From Pseudomonas synxantha (GTDB taxonomy: Bacteria; Pseudomonadota; Gammaproteobacteria; Pseudomonadales; Pseudomonadaceae): a stretch of DNA of 64,000 bases. The DNA is taken from contig NZ_LT629786.1 of the NCBI RefSeq assembly GCF_900105675.1, forward strand, positions 1,364,001 to 1,428,000. Direction: 5' to 3'. Below the pieces are notes generated by a model. It made no database searches. It was not told the origin of the DNA and saw only the letters and a program-made list of their open reading frames with translations. Shown one piece after another: positions 47,967-57,271 of the stretch; position 1 is the first letter of the stretch; every line of letters starts with the position of its first letter. Made by a program: the position numbers and the translations under genes.

Positions 47967-48832
47967 AGGCTCTCACGCACGATTTCCAAAAAGGTCCGCA
48001 CCACCCGACGTGAGCTCTGTTCCTTCAGGCACACCAGGGTTTCCTTCATGCGCTGGGTGCAATCTCGAATCGGCATGGCGTACACCCGTGCGTCGGCGCC
48101 GAACTCGGCTGCCGACACCACGCCCACGCCAATGCCCACCACCACCGCCTCGCGGGCGGCTTCGCGGCCTTCTACCTGGATCGCCGGGCGAATGCGCAGG
48201 CCGGCCTGACTCATTTCCTGCTCCAGGGTTTGACGGGTGACCGAGCCGATTTCGCGCAATACCAAGGGTGTGTCGTCGAGGTCGGCCAGGCAGATCGACT
48301 CGCGTCCGGCCCAAGGGTGGTTGCGTGCGACAAACGCCAGGAGCTGGTCGTCGGGCAAGGGCAGCGACAACAGGCGCGCATCGTCGACATCGCGCCCCAG
48401 CAACGCCAGGTCAGCCTGATAGTTGTACAGGCGAAACAATGATTCATCGGTGTTGCCGGTTTCGATCTTCACGCTGATTCCGGGGTACAGCTGGCAGAAG
48501 CGCGCAATCTGCGGCAGTACATGCACCGGGGCATCCACCGCCAGGGTGAGGGTGCCGGTAAGCAGGGCGCGGGAGTCCTGCAGCAATTCCTCGGCTTCGG
48601 CCTCGATCACAAACAGCCGTTGAGTAATGCCCAGCAGGCGTTCACCGAGGTCGGTCAGGCGTACCGAGCGCTTGTTGCGGTGAAACAGCAATACGCCGAA
48701 GCGCTCTTCGAGTTTGCGTACCTGGTCGGAAATCGCCGGCTGGGTCAGGAACAGCCGCTCGGCAGCCCCGGTAAAACTGCCATGGACGGCCACCGCGTGG
48801 AAGGCCTTGAGCTGGGCATGGGAAACCGACAT
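47942..48832 (-). CDS. LysR family transcriptional regulator (CbbR/CysB-like type)
   Basis: A 296-residue LysR regulator beginning MSVSHAQLKAFHAVAVHGSFTGAAERLFLTQPAISDQVRKLEERFG. It resembles the phn LysR protein in length and domain layout (AVDAPVHVLPQIARFCQLYPGISV compared with AADGPHLVMPMIASLRSRYPGITV), so the two may be related paralogues. It is convergent with the first and divergent from the transporter at 49090, which it probably controls. Confidence 0.9.
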   Translation of the reverse strand: MSVSHAQLKAFHAVAVHGSFTGAAERLFLTQPAISDQVRKLEERFGVLLFHRNKRSVRLTDLGERLLGITQRLFVIEAEAEELLQDSRALLTGTLTLAVDAPVHVLPQIARFCQLYPGISVKIETGNTDESLFRLYNYQADLALLGRDVDDARLLSLPLPDDQLLAFVARNHPWAGRESICLADLDDTPLVLREIGSVTRQTLEQEMSQAGLRIRPAIQVEGREAAREAVVVGIGVGVVSAAEFGADARVYAMPIRDCTQRMKETLVCLKEQSSRRVVRTFLEIVRESLHANSKNA

Positions 48833-49089
48833 GGCAGGTCCTCTTACAAGCTGGGCTTCTATTTGAAATACGATAAATCGATTTTACCTATTAGTCAGCC
48901 ATTGCTTTGATGCACCTCAGTCGCCGTAGGTTGAGTCCTACAACCTCGGTGGCCATGGGCGCAGGCATACCGCACCCATCTGACCAATGTTGCGGCCCCA
49001 CGGCCCGGCATTGCAGTGCTCAACCATAAAAACAACAGGCGTTTTCTTTCGATTCTGCCGGCACACTCACACCTGAGGTCAGAACCACC

Positions 49090-50415
49090 ATGAATATCCC
49101 TATGGGTAGCATCAAGCGTTGGCGCGTGCAGATTTTCGCCATCACCTGGCTGGCGTACGCCGCTTTCTATTTCACCCGCAAAGCATTTTCCGTAGCGAAG
49201 CTGGGGATCGGTGACGACCCGGGTTTCCCCCTCGACAAAATGATGATGGCCAACCTGGATGGCCTCTACCTCGCCGCGTACGCCGTGGGCCAATTCACCT
49301 GGGGCATGCTCGCCGACCGCTTCGGGCCACGGGTGGTGGTGCTCGGCGGCTTGCTGGTTTCTGCCGCCGCGGCGCTGGTGATGGGCACGTTCGCCACCTT
49401 GCCGATCTTCGTCACCTGCATGTTGATCCAGGGCTTGGCGCAATCCACCGGTTGGTCGGGGTTGTGCAAGAACCTTGGCAGTTTCTTCCCGGCCCAGCAG
49501 CGGGGGCGGGTGCTGGGGCTGTGGAGTTCGTGCTATGCCTTTGGTGGCTTGGTCGCTTCGCCGTTTGCCGGCTGGTGGGCGTATACGCTGATCGGCAGTT
49601 GGCACGCGGCGTTTATCTCCAGCGCCGCAGTGGTGGCGGTGGTGGCCGTGCTGTTCTTTATGTTCCAGCGCAATACCCCGCAGGACGTAGGCTTGCCGGC
49701 GGTGGAGCCCGAGCCGGTCTTGAGCGCCGAAGAGGCTGCTGCTGAAAAGCGCATCAGCGTGCTCGAACCGCTGCGTGCGATCCTGCGCAATCGCACGGTG
49801 TTGACCCTGGGCCTGGCGTACTTCCTGCTCAAGCCGGCGCGCTACGCGATCCTGTTGTGGGGCCCGGTGATCGTCTACGAGCAGATGCCGTCGGTGGGCA
49901 AGGTTGGCGCGGCCATCGTGCCTACTGCGTTCGAGCTGGCCGGCTTGCTCGGGCCGGTGCTGATCGGCCTGGCCTCCGACAAACTGTTCGGCGCCCGGCG
50001 CATGCCCGCCTGTGTGCTTAGCCTGCTGGCGCTGACCGTAGCCTTGGCGTTATTCATGGGCGCGCTGCACACCGGCAGCGTGGTGTTGGTGATGGCTCTG
50101 TTGTTTGTGATGGGCCTGACTCTGTACGGCCCTGATTCGATGATCAGCAGCACGGCGGCCATCGACTTCGGCACCGCCAAGGCCGGCGCCACGGCGGCAG
50201 GTTTTGTCAATGGTTGCGGTTCGGTGGGGGCGATCCTTGGCGGCTTGCTGCCGGGCTACTTCGATACCGTCACGGTATTTATCGTCTTTGCCGGCGCGGC
50301 GCTGTTTTCATCCCTGGTGCTGATGCCCTACTGGAACGCCAGGCCTGCGGTACTGGCCCAGGTCGGGGACTTCGTCCCTGATCGCAATGTCACAGGCAAA
50401 CCCCTGCGCACCTGA
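49090..50415 (+). CDS. OPA-family MFS transporter (organophosphate/phosphonate antiporter-like)
   Basis: A 441-residue transporter with 12 predicted membrane segments. The start WLAYAAFYFTRKAFSVAK is the OPA signature known from GlpT and UhpT (YAxYYFxRKNFS). It exchanges phosphorylated compounds with phosphate. Beside phnW, phnX and two LysR genes, AEP or a related phosphonate is a likely substrate, but this is inference from context. Confidence 0.85.
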   Translation: MNIPMGSIKRWRVQIFAITWLAYAAFYFTRKAFSVAKLGIGDDPGFPLDKMMMANLDGLYLAAYAVGQFTWGMLADRFGPRVVVLGGLLVSAAAALVMGTFATLPIFVTCMLIQGLAQSTGWSGLCKNLGSFFPAQQRGRVLGLWSSCYAFGGLVASPFAGWWAYTLIGSWHAAFISSAAVVAVVAVLFFMFQRNTPQDVGLPAVEPEPVLSAEEAAAEKRISVLEPLRAILRNRTVLTLGLAYFLLKPARYAILLWGPVIVYEQMPSVGKVGAAIVPTAFELAGLLGPVLIGLASDKLFGARRMPACVLSLLALTVALALFMGALHTGSVVLVMALLFVMGLTLYGPDSMISSTAAIDFGTAKAGATAAGFVNGCGSVGAILGGLLPGYFDTVTVFIVFAGAALFSSLVLMPYWNARPAVLAQVGDFVPDRNVTGKPLRT

Positions 50416-50524
50416 GGCACCTGGCCGGTTTTTTGGTGGATTAGAGTGTTTTTGCGCTATAAACTCTGCCCCCAAAGCGCCGGCCAGTAGACGTTTCGGC
50501 GCCATGGATAGTAGAGAGTGAGTC

Positions 50525-51232
50525 ATGGGCGCACAGTGGAAAGTCAAACATAAAGAAGCGGCAGCCAATGCCAAGGGCAAGATCTTCGGCAAGCTGGTGA
50601 AAGAAATCACCATCGCCGCCCGTAACGGTGCCGATACCGCGACCAACGCGCACCTGCGCCTGGTGGTGGAGCAAGCCAAGAAAGCCTCGATGCCCAAGGA
50701 AACCCTGGACCGCGCGATCAAGAAGGGCGCCGGTCTGCTCGGTGAAACCGTGCAGTACCATCGCGTGACCTACGAAGGTTTCGCCCCGCACCAGGTGCCG
50801 TTGATTGTCGAGTGCGTGACCGACAACATCAACCGCACCGTCGCGGAAATCCGCGTGGCATTCCGCAAGGGCCAACTGGGCGCTTCTGGCTCGGTGGCCT
50901 GGGACTTCAACCATGTCGGGCTGATCGAAGCTTCGCCGGATACCCCGGACGCGGATCCGGAAATGGCCGCCATTGAAGCCGGCGCCCAGGACTTCGAAGA
51001 CGGTGAAGAAGAGGGCACCACCCTGTTCATCACCGAAACCACCGACCTGGATGCCGTGCAAAAGGCCTTGCCGGAGCAGGGTTTCACCGTGCTGTCGGCC
51101 AAATTGGGCTACCTCTCGAAGAACCCGGTCAGTGGCTTGACGGATGAGCAGATGGCCGAAGTCGAGGCGTTCCTGGAAGGCCTGGACAACCATGATGATG
51201 TGCAGGATATGTTTGTTGGCCTGGCTGGCTAG
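50525..51232 (+). CDS. YebC/PmpR family DNA-binding regulator or translation factor (YeeN-like paralogue)
   Basis: A 235-residue YebC-fold protein ([35 protein letters not shown]; family motif [16 protein letters not shown]). Its N-terminus differs from YebC proper (MAGHSKW), which points to the second, YeeN-type paralogue. YebC proteins act as transcription regulators or help ribosomes through proline stretches. It is a single gene with its own SD. Confidence 0.88.
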   Translation: MGAQWKVKHKEAAANAKGKIFGKLVKEITIAARNGADTATNAHLRLVVEQAKKASMPKETLDRAIKKGAGLLGETVQYHRVTYEGFAPHQVPLIVECVTDNINRTVAEIRVAFRKGQLGASGSVAWDFNHVGLIEASPDTPDADPEMAAIEAGAQDFEDGEEEGTTLFITETTDLDAVQKALPEQGFTVLSAKLGYLSKNPVSGLTDEQMAEVEAFLEGLDNHDDVQDMFVGLAG

Positions 51233-51253
51233 CCACTGGACAAATGCGGTCAA

Positions 51254-51342
51254 AAATGTGGGAGGGGGCTTGCTCCCGATGCAGTGTGTCAGTCATGAAG
51301 ATATTGACTGAACCTCCGCTAACGGGAGCAAGCCCTCTCTTA
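51254..51342. repeat. Decayed REPIN
   Basis: The left REP is intact (GTGGGAGGGGGCTTGCTCCC), while the right one has lost its end (CGGGAGCAAGCCCTCTCTTATC), so the pair is degenerate. It starts 22 bases after the YebC-family stop codon. Confidence 0.8.
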
Positions 51343-51807
51343 TCAAAGCCTCAAGTAAGCTACTGATTTTAAATAGTTAAAATTTAGTCTTAACGCTGGA
51401 TATTTTGGAGTCGGCCCAGGTTGCTGCGCGACGGCGCCACCTCGACGAGGTGACCGGGTTGTTGGGTTGTTGGGGCGAGTACATATCCGTTGCTTAGGTA
51501 ACGGCCGCTATAGGTTCCGCCCTTACGGCGGCTCACTTTGCAAAAGCGGCAAAGTAAGCAAAACGCTCTTGCCCCACCACTCGGCACCTCGCCCAGGCTC
51601 GGTGTGCCCTCTCTCCGGCTTGAAACCGTGGGCCGCCGTCATGGGCCATCCTTGGCCCAGGACGGCTAACCCGGCGTCCTGCCGGGTTGCCCACGGCTTC
51701 AAGCCTGCGTTCGGCCAGCGTGGTTTAACGGGGCGCCTAAGATCAAAAGCAAGATCAAGAGCGACTCGCTGCGCATCGCAGATACGCTGGCGGCGCTCGT
51801 GCTTTTC

Positions 51808-51905
51808 TGTAGGCGCGAGCTTGCTCGCGAAAAACCTGAGAACGCCGCGTTCTTTCTGGTTTCCCGCGTCATCGTTAACGACCTTCGCGGGCAAGCTCCC
51901 ACAGG
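51808..51905. repeat. REP-like pair of a second type
   Basis: GCGCGAGCTTGCTCGCGAA and, inverted, TTCGCGGGCAAGCTCCCAC face each other across about 55 bases. The core differs from that of the REPs near the RAYT gene. It lies at the centre of the large inverted repeat. Confidence 0.7.
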
Positions 51906-52204
51906 GGTACGCGCAAGCTTCAACGATCAGGTCGGCTATAAGGCCGCCTCGCTGTGTTTTTGATCTTAGGCGCCCCGTTAAACCACGCTGGCCGGAATTC
52001 GACAGGGATTTGGGGGGTAAACCGGCAGGGATGCCGGTTTAGCCGCCCCGCGCCATGGGTGGCGCGTGGCGGCGGCCCCCCAAATCAATGTCGGATTACG
52101 GGCACACCGAGCCTGGGCGAGGTGCCGAGTGGTGGGGCAAGAGCCTTTTGGTTACTTTTGGGCTCTTCGGTACGTGTCAATGTATCTGTCGCCTTACTAC
52201 TGTT

Positions 52205-53269
52205 TTAGCAACCCATTGCGGCCTTAGCATCCGGTCGCTCCGGGTTCAGATAAACAGCTTCTGCAAGCTGCCAGTTACGTGTGTCCCCGCTCCAGCGGCT
52301 GGGATTAGCCGCTTTAGCGGACTTGTACAGATCATTGCGGGCTAGCAGCAAAGCCGGCGCCTTACCCTCGTGGCGCTCGTTCGGCGTCACGTACTTCAAG
52401 GCGCTGTGGCGGTGTTCTTCGTTGTACCACTCAACAAATTTCTGCACCCAGAGCCTCGCTTGAGTCAGGTCGTCGAACGGCTGGTCTGGCCACAGCGGGC
52501 AATATTTGGCTGTGCGGAAAAGCGCTTCGGCGTATGCGTTATCGTTGCTAACCCGAGGGCGGCTGAAGGACGGTTCAACACCCAGCGAGATCATGCTTTC
52601 ACGCAGCAGCGAGCCCTTCATCACATGCCCGTTGTCCGAGTGCAGAATCAACGGCCGACCCGCGGTATGCTCCCGTAAACATCCCTTTTCAAGTAGTGCA
52701 CAAGCATGTTCTGAACATTCGGACTCATGTACTTCGTTGGTCACCAACTTGCGGCTGTAGATGTCCTTGACCATGTACCAGTAGTAAAAACGGCCCTTGA
52801 TGGTGGTGGGTAACCAAGTGATATCCCAACACCACACCTGATTAGGGCCGTCGGCACGATGTGTGGTCAAAACTCTGCGCTTGGGCGCCTTCGCTCGACC
52901 ACGGCGTGTGTTCTGATTCGCTTCTCTCATCACCCGATAAAACGTGGACTCCGATGCCAAATAAATGCCTTCGTCCGCTAGTTTTGGGACGATTTGATGC
53001 GGTGTCAGGCTCGCATAACCAGGTTGATTGGCGGCATCCAAAACAGCCTGACGCTCTAGAGCGCTAAGTTTGTTTGGCGGCGCTTCGCGCTGGACTGTCT
53101 GGCGTCTGTCTACTGCGCAGGTTCGCCAGCGCTGGACTGTCCGCAGACAAAGCCCAAGTTCATTACACGCCCGAAATCGGCGCGCCCCACTGGCTACTGC
53201 TTCGGCGATCAGCCCTAAAACCTGTATACGATCGGAGGCGCTGATCAGTCTTCCTCGTCCTTGCCCCAA
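52205..53269 (-). CDS. IS3-family transposase OrfB (DDE integrase)
   Basis: About 354 codons from a TTG; the rve-type integrase core is complete, with the DDE residues in CWDITWLPTT, LILHSDNGHVMKG and the Glu of VEWYNEEHRHSALKYVTP region or the preceding AYAEALFRTAK. The N-terminal part is a helix-turn-helix domain (FRACNELGLCLRTVQRW). No stop or frameshift damages the core, so it may still be active. It is probably made as an OrfAB fusion by -1 frameshifting from the upstream orfA. Confidence 0.9.
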   Translation of the reverse strand: MGQGRGRLISASDRIQVLGLIAEAVASGARRFRACNELGLCLRTVQRWRTCAVDRRQTVQREAPPNKLSALERQAVLDAANQPGYASLTPHQIVPKLADEGIYLASESTFYRVMREANQNTRRGRAKAPKRRVLTTHRADGPNQVWCWDITWLPTTIKGRFYYWYMVKDIYSRKLVTNEVHESECSEHACALLEKGCLREHTAGRPLILHSDNGHVMKGSLLRESMISLGVEPSFSRPRVSNDNAYAEALFRTAKYCPLWPDQPFDDLTQARLWVQKFVEWYNEEHRHSALKYVTPNERHEGKAPALLLARNDLYKSAKAANPSRWSGDTRNWQLAEAVYLNPERPDAKAAMGC

Positions 53270-53742
53270 ATCGCATTGGCTTTTTTTCTGAGCTCCAGCA
53301 AAGCCACCGCCTCCTTGCGATCAGCGTCGGAGCGAAGCAGTTGCCGCTCAAGCTCCTTAATTGTTGTTTGCTCGACGGATTGCTTCTTAGAGGGCTGAGG
53401 ATCAAGTGTGTCGTTGGCGTTCTGGCACGCTAGGCGCCATTGTTGAATCTGCTCAGGATAAATGCCTTTGATTCGGCAGTATTGAGAAAGCTCAACCTCG
53501 CTCAACGGTGCGGTTTCCATAACGGCATTAAACTTATCGGCACTGGACCACTGATCACTTGTCTTGTTATTGCCTGGAACGACCAAACCTTTATCTCTAG
53601 CCATTTGTCTCCAATCTCGTAGTGACTGTGGGGTGACGCCGATTGCAACGGCGAGTTCTGCCACCGCTCGATTAAGGGGCGGCATCATTTGTAGAACCGC
53701 CCAATCTTTGAAGTCATTGTCATAACGTTTCGGCATTGCCAA
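53245..53742 (-). CDS. IS3-family OrfA (helix-turn-helix protein)
   Basis: A 165-residue protein with two helix-turn-helix-like parts (AVAELAVAIGVTPQSLRDWRQ and LSQYCRIKGIYPEQIQQW) and a C-terminal Leu/Lys-rich helix, usual for OrfA of IS3 elements. It overlaps orfB by 25 bases. Near its end the codons AGA AAA AAA GCC contain seven A in a row, where a -1 shift enters the orfB frame. Confidence 0.88.
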   Translation of the reverse strand: MAMPKRYDNDFKDWAVLQMMPPLNRAVAELAVAIGVTPQSLRDWRQMARDKGLVVPGNNKTSDQWSSADKFNAVMETAPLSEVELSQYCRIKGIYPEQIQQWRLACQNANDTLDPQPSKKQSVEQTTIKELERQLLRSDADRKEAVALLELRKKANAIWGKDEED

Positions 53743-53996
53743 ACACCTTCGCCCCCTTGAATGATTGAGTCAAACATCAGAGGTGACAGATAGGCTGACA
53801 CGGGGGGTCTTTTCAAAAGTGACCCGCTGTAAAAGCGGAACCAATAGTGGCCGTAACCTAAATAACGGATATGTACTCGGTCTGATCCAACATCCCGGTC
53901 GGCTGTCAGGCCGCCACAGGAGCAAACTCCCTGGTTTGCTGCGCGACAGCGTCACATCGAAGATGTGGTGGGGACTCCCACATTGTTCCAGCGGTG

Positions 53997-55331
53997 TTAG
54001 ATAGAGCTCAGTACGCCTTCAATTTCTTCAAAGCTTGGCCGCGCCAACACATCGGGTTGGCAGCAGCTTTTTTGCAGTTCAATCAGATCCTCACTGACTG
54101 CCCCTTCACCCCGCTCCAACAATTCCCCCAGCAACACCCCGAATGCGCGCACTTCAATACGCTGCAACGCCCTGGATTCCAAGGTGTCGGTCGTGGCATG
54201 GAATGACGCCGCGCCGAAGTCTGCGAGCAAACAATCGCCCGTCGCATTCCACAGAATGTTGTGGCCATACAAGTCACCATGGGTAATCCCCTGAAGGTGC
54301 AAGTGCGCCGCCACCGAAGCGATGCGTCGTGCCATGCGCAGCACCACATCGAGGCTGAAACGGGTATCGGGTTCGTAGATGTCCCGGGTGCAAGACGCCA
54401 GGCTAGGCAGGGCCGCGAGGTTGCGGTAGCTCGGGTCAATCAGGCTCATGACCAATGCCGCCTGACCCTGCGGGTGCTCGATGACACGACCTTGCACCTT
54501 GATCAGGTTGGGATGCAGCCCGGCGGCAATGCAGGCGTGCATTTCATGCTGCGGTGACCCGTCGCTGGTGATAGTGCCTTTGTATAGCTTGACCGCGACC
54601 GGCAGCGCCTGGGGTTTCCAGATTGCTTTGTGAATGATCCCGGAAGCGCCTTCGCCCAATACTTCTCCCAGTTCCAGTTCAGACCAAGGAATGTTCGGCG
54701 TCCCATCATCGCCCGTCACGGTCACCGCCATTTCCACCGGGTTACCGGCGTAGGCCAGCCACGTCAGGCTGGGCAGCGTCAGCAGCCAATCCGGCAGGTG
54801 TGTAAGGCGATTGGAGGCAATGCGGATCAGCTCCAGGTTGGCGCAATTGGCCAGACTTGGCGGTAAATGCGTCAGTTGGTTACCGGCCAGCATCAACTTT
54901 TGCAGCAACGGGCGCTGACCCAGTTCATCGGGCAATTGGCTGATGCTGTTATCGGTGAGGATCAGCCAGCGCAACTGGGGCGGCAGTGCGGCGGCGGGCA
55001 CGTGGCTGATTCGGTTGGCCTTGAAGCCGATCATGCTCAGTTTCGCGCACTGGCCCAGGCATTCCGGTAGCTCGGTAAAGGCGTTGTCCGAGCAGAACAG
55101 CACGCGCAGGTGCGTCAGGCGATGCAGGTCGGCGGGCAAGCTGGTCAGGGCGTTGCCCGTGAGATTGAGGATTTCCAGGGAGTCGGCCAGTTCGAAGATT
55201 TCCCGGGGGAACTCGGTCAGCCCGCAGGCGAGGTCCAGGCGCGTGGCGCCGGCCAATTGGCCGGCCTTGAGTTGGGCGAGGGTAGTCATGAACAGCGCGG
55301 CACTCGGATGGGGGGCGTAAAAGGCGCTCAT
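53997..55331 (-). CDS. Leucine-rich-repeat protein kinase
   Basis: A 444-residue soluble protein with about six to seven leucine-rich repeats (residues about 30-195, e.g. SLEILNLTGNALTSLPADL) fused to a eukaryotic-like kinase domain (about 205-444). Kinase motifs: glycine loop LGEGASGII, VAVK Lys in LPVAVKLYKG, catalytic loop ITHGDLYGHNIL (HGD in place of HRD) and DFG in LADFGAAS. No signal peptide or membrane segment is seen. Its ATG overlaps the TGA of the upstream ATPase gene (ATGA), so translation is coupled. The target and signal are unknown. Confidence 0.88.
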   Translation of the reverse strand: MSAFYAPHPSAALFMTTLAQLKAGQLAGATRLDLACGLTEFPREIFELADSLEILNLTGNALTSLPADLHRLTHLRVLFCSDNAFTELPECLGQCAKLSMIGFKANRISHVPAAALPPQLRWLILTDNSISQLPDELGQRPLLQKLMLAGNQLTHLPPSLANCANLELIRIASNRLTHLPDWLLTLPSLTWLAYAGNPVEMAVTVTGDDGTPNIPWSELELGEVLGEGASGIIHKAIWKPQALPVAVKLYKGTITSDGSPQHEMHACIAAGLHPNLIKVQGRVIEHPQGQAALVMSLIDPSYRNLAALPSLASCTRDIYEPDTRFSLDVVLRMARRIASVAAHLHLQGITHGDLYGHNILWNATGDCLLADFGAASFHATTDTLESRALQRIEVRAFGVLLGELLERGEGAVSEDLIELQKSCCQPDVLARPSFEEIEGVLSSI

Positions 55332-56431
55332 GATACCGGGTCGGGGGCGGTTTGCGCGCAGGGTGTTTGCAACTGGCGCAGGCGGCTGGCAGTGCGGGCG
55401 AGGTCGATGGCCTGACCTTCCAGGCATTTATCCAGCGGCTGGTGGCCGATGAGCGTCAGACGTTTGTCCTGGTCGTAGAGCACGTCCACCAGGTTGATGA
55501 ACCGCTGCTGCACGGCAATTGGGCATTCGGCCAGGTGCGGCAGGCCGTCGATGATCCAGTGGTCGAAATCCTCGCACAGCAGCAGGTAGTCCATGACCGC
55601 CGTGAGCTGTTCGCACAGGTCGTTGAAGGTGAACACGATGGTGCGCGCCTGATGGCCACGGCACAGCAGCTGCCGAGTGCCGACCGTCAGGTGCTGCGCC
55701 GGGCAAGCCGTGGCGGGCAGCCCGAGGCTTTCACGCTGGGTCGGTGTACCGGGCCACACATACTGGCCGCTGGTGAAACGCTGTTGTGCGTGGGCCTGGG
55801 GCAGGCTGCGAAAGTCCTGGGGCGAACTGACTTCCAGCACATCCATGCGCGCGGCGATCAGGTCGATCACCGGCTTGAATCGTTCGTGGTACAGCGGGTT
55901 GGGCAGCAACCCCTCGGGCGGATAGTTGGAGGTCACTAGCACTAGCACGTCGCGTTGGAAAAGCGCCCTGAACAAACGGCGGATGAGCATCGCATCGCCG
56001 ATATCGTGAACGTGGAATTCGTCGAAGCACAGCACGCGGCAGCCGGCCAGCAGCTGATCCAGGGTGACGGCCAGGGCATCGTCATGCCCGCGGTGCAGGA
56101 ACATGCCTTGGTGCAGGCGGGCGAAGAAATCGTGAAAGTGCACGCGTTGCTTTTCGGCAATGGGCAGAGCCTTGAAGAACCCGTCCAGCAGCCAGCTTTT
56201 GCCGCGCCCCACCGGGCCGTGCAAGTACAGGCCGCGGGTGGCTTGGCCATTGAGCAGGCGCTGTGCCTGGCGATTCAGGGCGGTAATCGCCCGCATTTGC
56301 CCATCACTGAGGGTGTAGCCCTGTTGCTCGGCCTTTCTTTGGAAATACGCCGGGATAGTCGAGGCGTCCGAAACGCTGGATTGTTTCGCGAACAGGCGCT
56401 GGAGCAGGGAAAACACGGCCAATGGAGTCAC
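55328..56431 (-). CDS. ZapE/AFG1-type AAA+ ATPase
   Basis: A 367-residue ATPase of the AFG1/ZapE family: Walker A GPVGRGKS in YLHGPVGRGKSWLLD, Walker B VLCFDEFHVHDIGD, sensor VLVTSNYPPEGLLPN. ZapE of E. coli acts at the division septum. It starts with GTG at 56431. Pseudomonads normally have a zapE near the sspA/petABC region, so this may be a paralogue with another job, coupled with the LRR kinase; hence no symbol is assigned. Confidence 0.82.
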   Translation of the reverse strand: MTPLAVFSLLQRLFAKQSSVSDASTIPAYFQRKAEQQGYTLSDGQMRAITALNRQAQRLLNGQATRGLYLHGPVGRGKSWLLDGFFKALPIAEKQRVHFHDFFARLHQGMFLHRGHDDALAVTLDQLLAGCRVLCFDEFHVHDIGDAMLIRRLFRALFQRDVLVLVTSNYPPEGLLPNPLYHERFKPVIDLIAARMDVLEVSSPQDFRSLPQAHAQQRFTSGQYVWPGTPTQRESLGLPATACPAQHLTVGTRQLLCRGHQARTIVFTFNDLCEQLTAVMDYLLLCEDFDHWIIDGLPHLAECPIAVQQRFINLVDVLYDQDKRLTLIGHQPLDKCLEGQAIDLARTASRLRQLQTPCAQTAPDPVS

Positions 56432-56533
56432 TCTGTGCTGCGGTGGTCGCTTACTTTAGGGCGCCCACCGCGATTTGACCAATAGGGTAGGGGGCGGCCA
56501 ACTGGCTCGAAAACCTAATGCTGGACATGGCTT

Positions 56534-57271
56534 CTAGAACTTCATCAACCCCGTGGTCGGCTGGTCCACCGGGCTGACCATTGCGTAGTTATAGCCGCCG
56601 CCTGACCAGTATTCGGCCTGCAAGCCATCGGCGCTGCGGCTGCCGCGGGGCAGGAAACCGTTGTTCGGGCCTGGCGGGCGGATATAGAAGCTGATACGCC
56701 GGCCTTGCGGGTCTTCGTACAGCACCATGGCTGCCGCGCCCTGGTCGGTGGTGAGCAGGCGCCCGCTGACCGGCTTGAACCCCGCCTGGCTCAGGTCGGG
56801 CAGGCGGTGGGCCTGATTGAAATAGCGGTCGAGCCATGCCTGCATATTGCCGCTGCCCTCGGCACTGAAGTCGGCGGGCATGATGCCGTCCTGGGCAAAC
56901 AGGCGGTAGGCCTGCATGGCATCGGTCATTGGCAATAGCGGCGGCTGGGTGGCCTCGCGGGCCTGCCAGCCGCCTATCCCGCCGAGGCTCACGGCAATCA
57001 GCAGCAGCGCCGCGGTGGCGAAGTGGCGGCGGGACTGACGCTTGATACGCTGGCGAATCAGCGCCGGGTCCAGTGCCGGGTTGTTCGGCTGTCGCAGGGC
57101 GCCGCTTAAAGACGCACGCAATAATTGCGCATCCTGTTGCCAGGCCTGGACCTGAGCAGCCACTTCGGGGTGGCTGGCCAGCCAGGTTTCAAGCACGCGG
57201 CGGTCACTCTCCAGTAATTGGTGATCGACGTAGGCATGCAAGTCGCGTTCGCTGGGGGGCAGGCTGATCAT
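56534..57271 (-). CDS. Anti-sigma factor (transmembrane)
   Basis: A 245-residue protein with a cytosolic N-terminal anti-sigma domain (ERDLHAYVDHQLLESDRRVLETWLASHPEV), one membrane segment at about residues 85-103 (ATAALLLIAVSLGGIGGW) and a periplasmic domain. No HxxxCxxC zinc motif is seen. It overlaps the sigma gene by four bases (ATGA), so the pair is made together. It should hold the ECF sigma factor inactive until a signal arrives. Confidence 0.9.
   Translation of the reverse strand: MISLPPSERDLHAYVDHQLLESDRRVLETWLASHPEVAAQVQAWQQDAQLLRASLSGALRQPNNPALDPALIRQRIKRQSRRHFATAALLLIAVSLGGIGGWQAREATQPPLLPMTDAMQAYRLFAQDGIMPADFSAEGSGNMQAWLDRYFNQAHRLPDLSQAGFKPVSGRLLTTDQGAAAMVLYEDPQGRRISFYIRPPGPNNGFLPRGSRSADGLQAEYWSGGGYNYAMVSPVDQPTTGLMKF

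Larger units (their letters stand above)
52173..53802 (-). mobile_element. IS3-family insertion sequence
   Basis: An element of about 1.63 kb with imperfect terminal inverted repeats: left CGTGTCAATGTATCTGTCGC (52173-52194 with CT) and right the same with four changes (53781-53802). It carries orfA and orfB on the minus strand in overlapping frames with an A7 slippery run at 53281-53287. I could not resolve a target duplication. It interrupts the right half of a large inverted repeat. Confidence 0.85.
51479..53878. repeat. Large imperfect inverted repeat, interrupted by an IS3-family element
   Basis: Outer arms 51479-51540 and 53815-53878 are inverted copies with changes (both hold AGTACATATCCGTT / AACGGATATGTACT). 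Middle arms 51565-51609 and 52100-52144 are perfect inverted copies of 45 bases. Inner arms 51712-51748 and 51958-51994 are perfect inverted copies of 37 bases. A different REP-like pair (51808-51905) lies in the centre. No gene is supported between 51343 and 52172. The IS at 52173-53802 sits between the middle and outer right arms, so the original palindrome was about 770 bases long. Confidence 0.85.

Noticed and set aside
51343..52172. Short open frames inside the large inverted repeat
   Set aside because: They mirror each other across the palindrome arms, have no ribosome sites and are made of repeat sequence.
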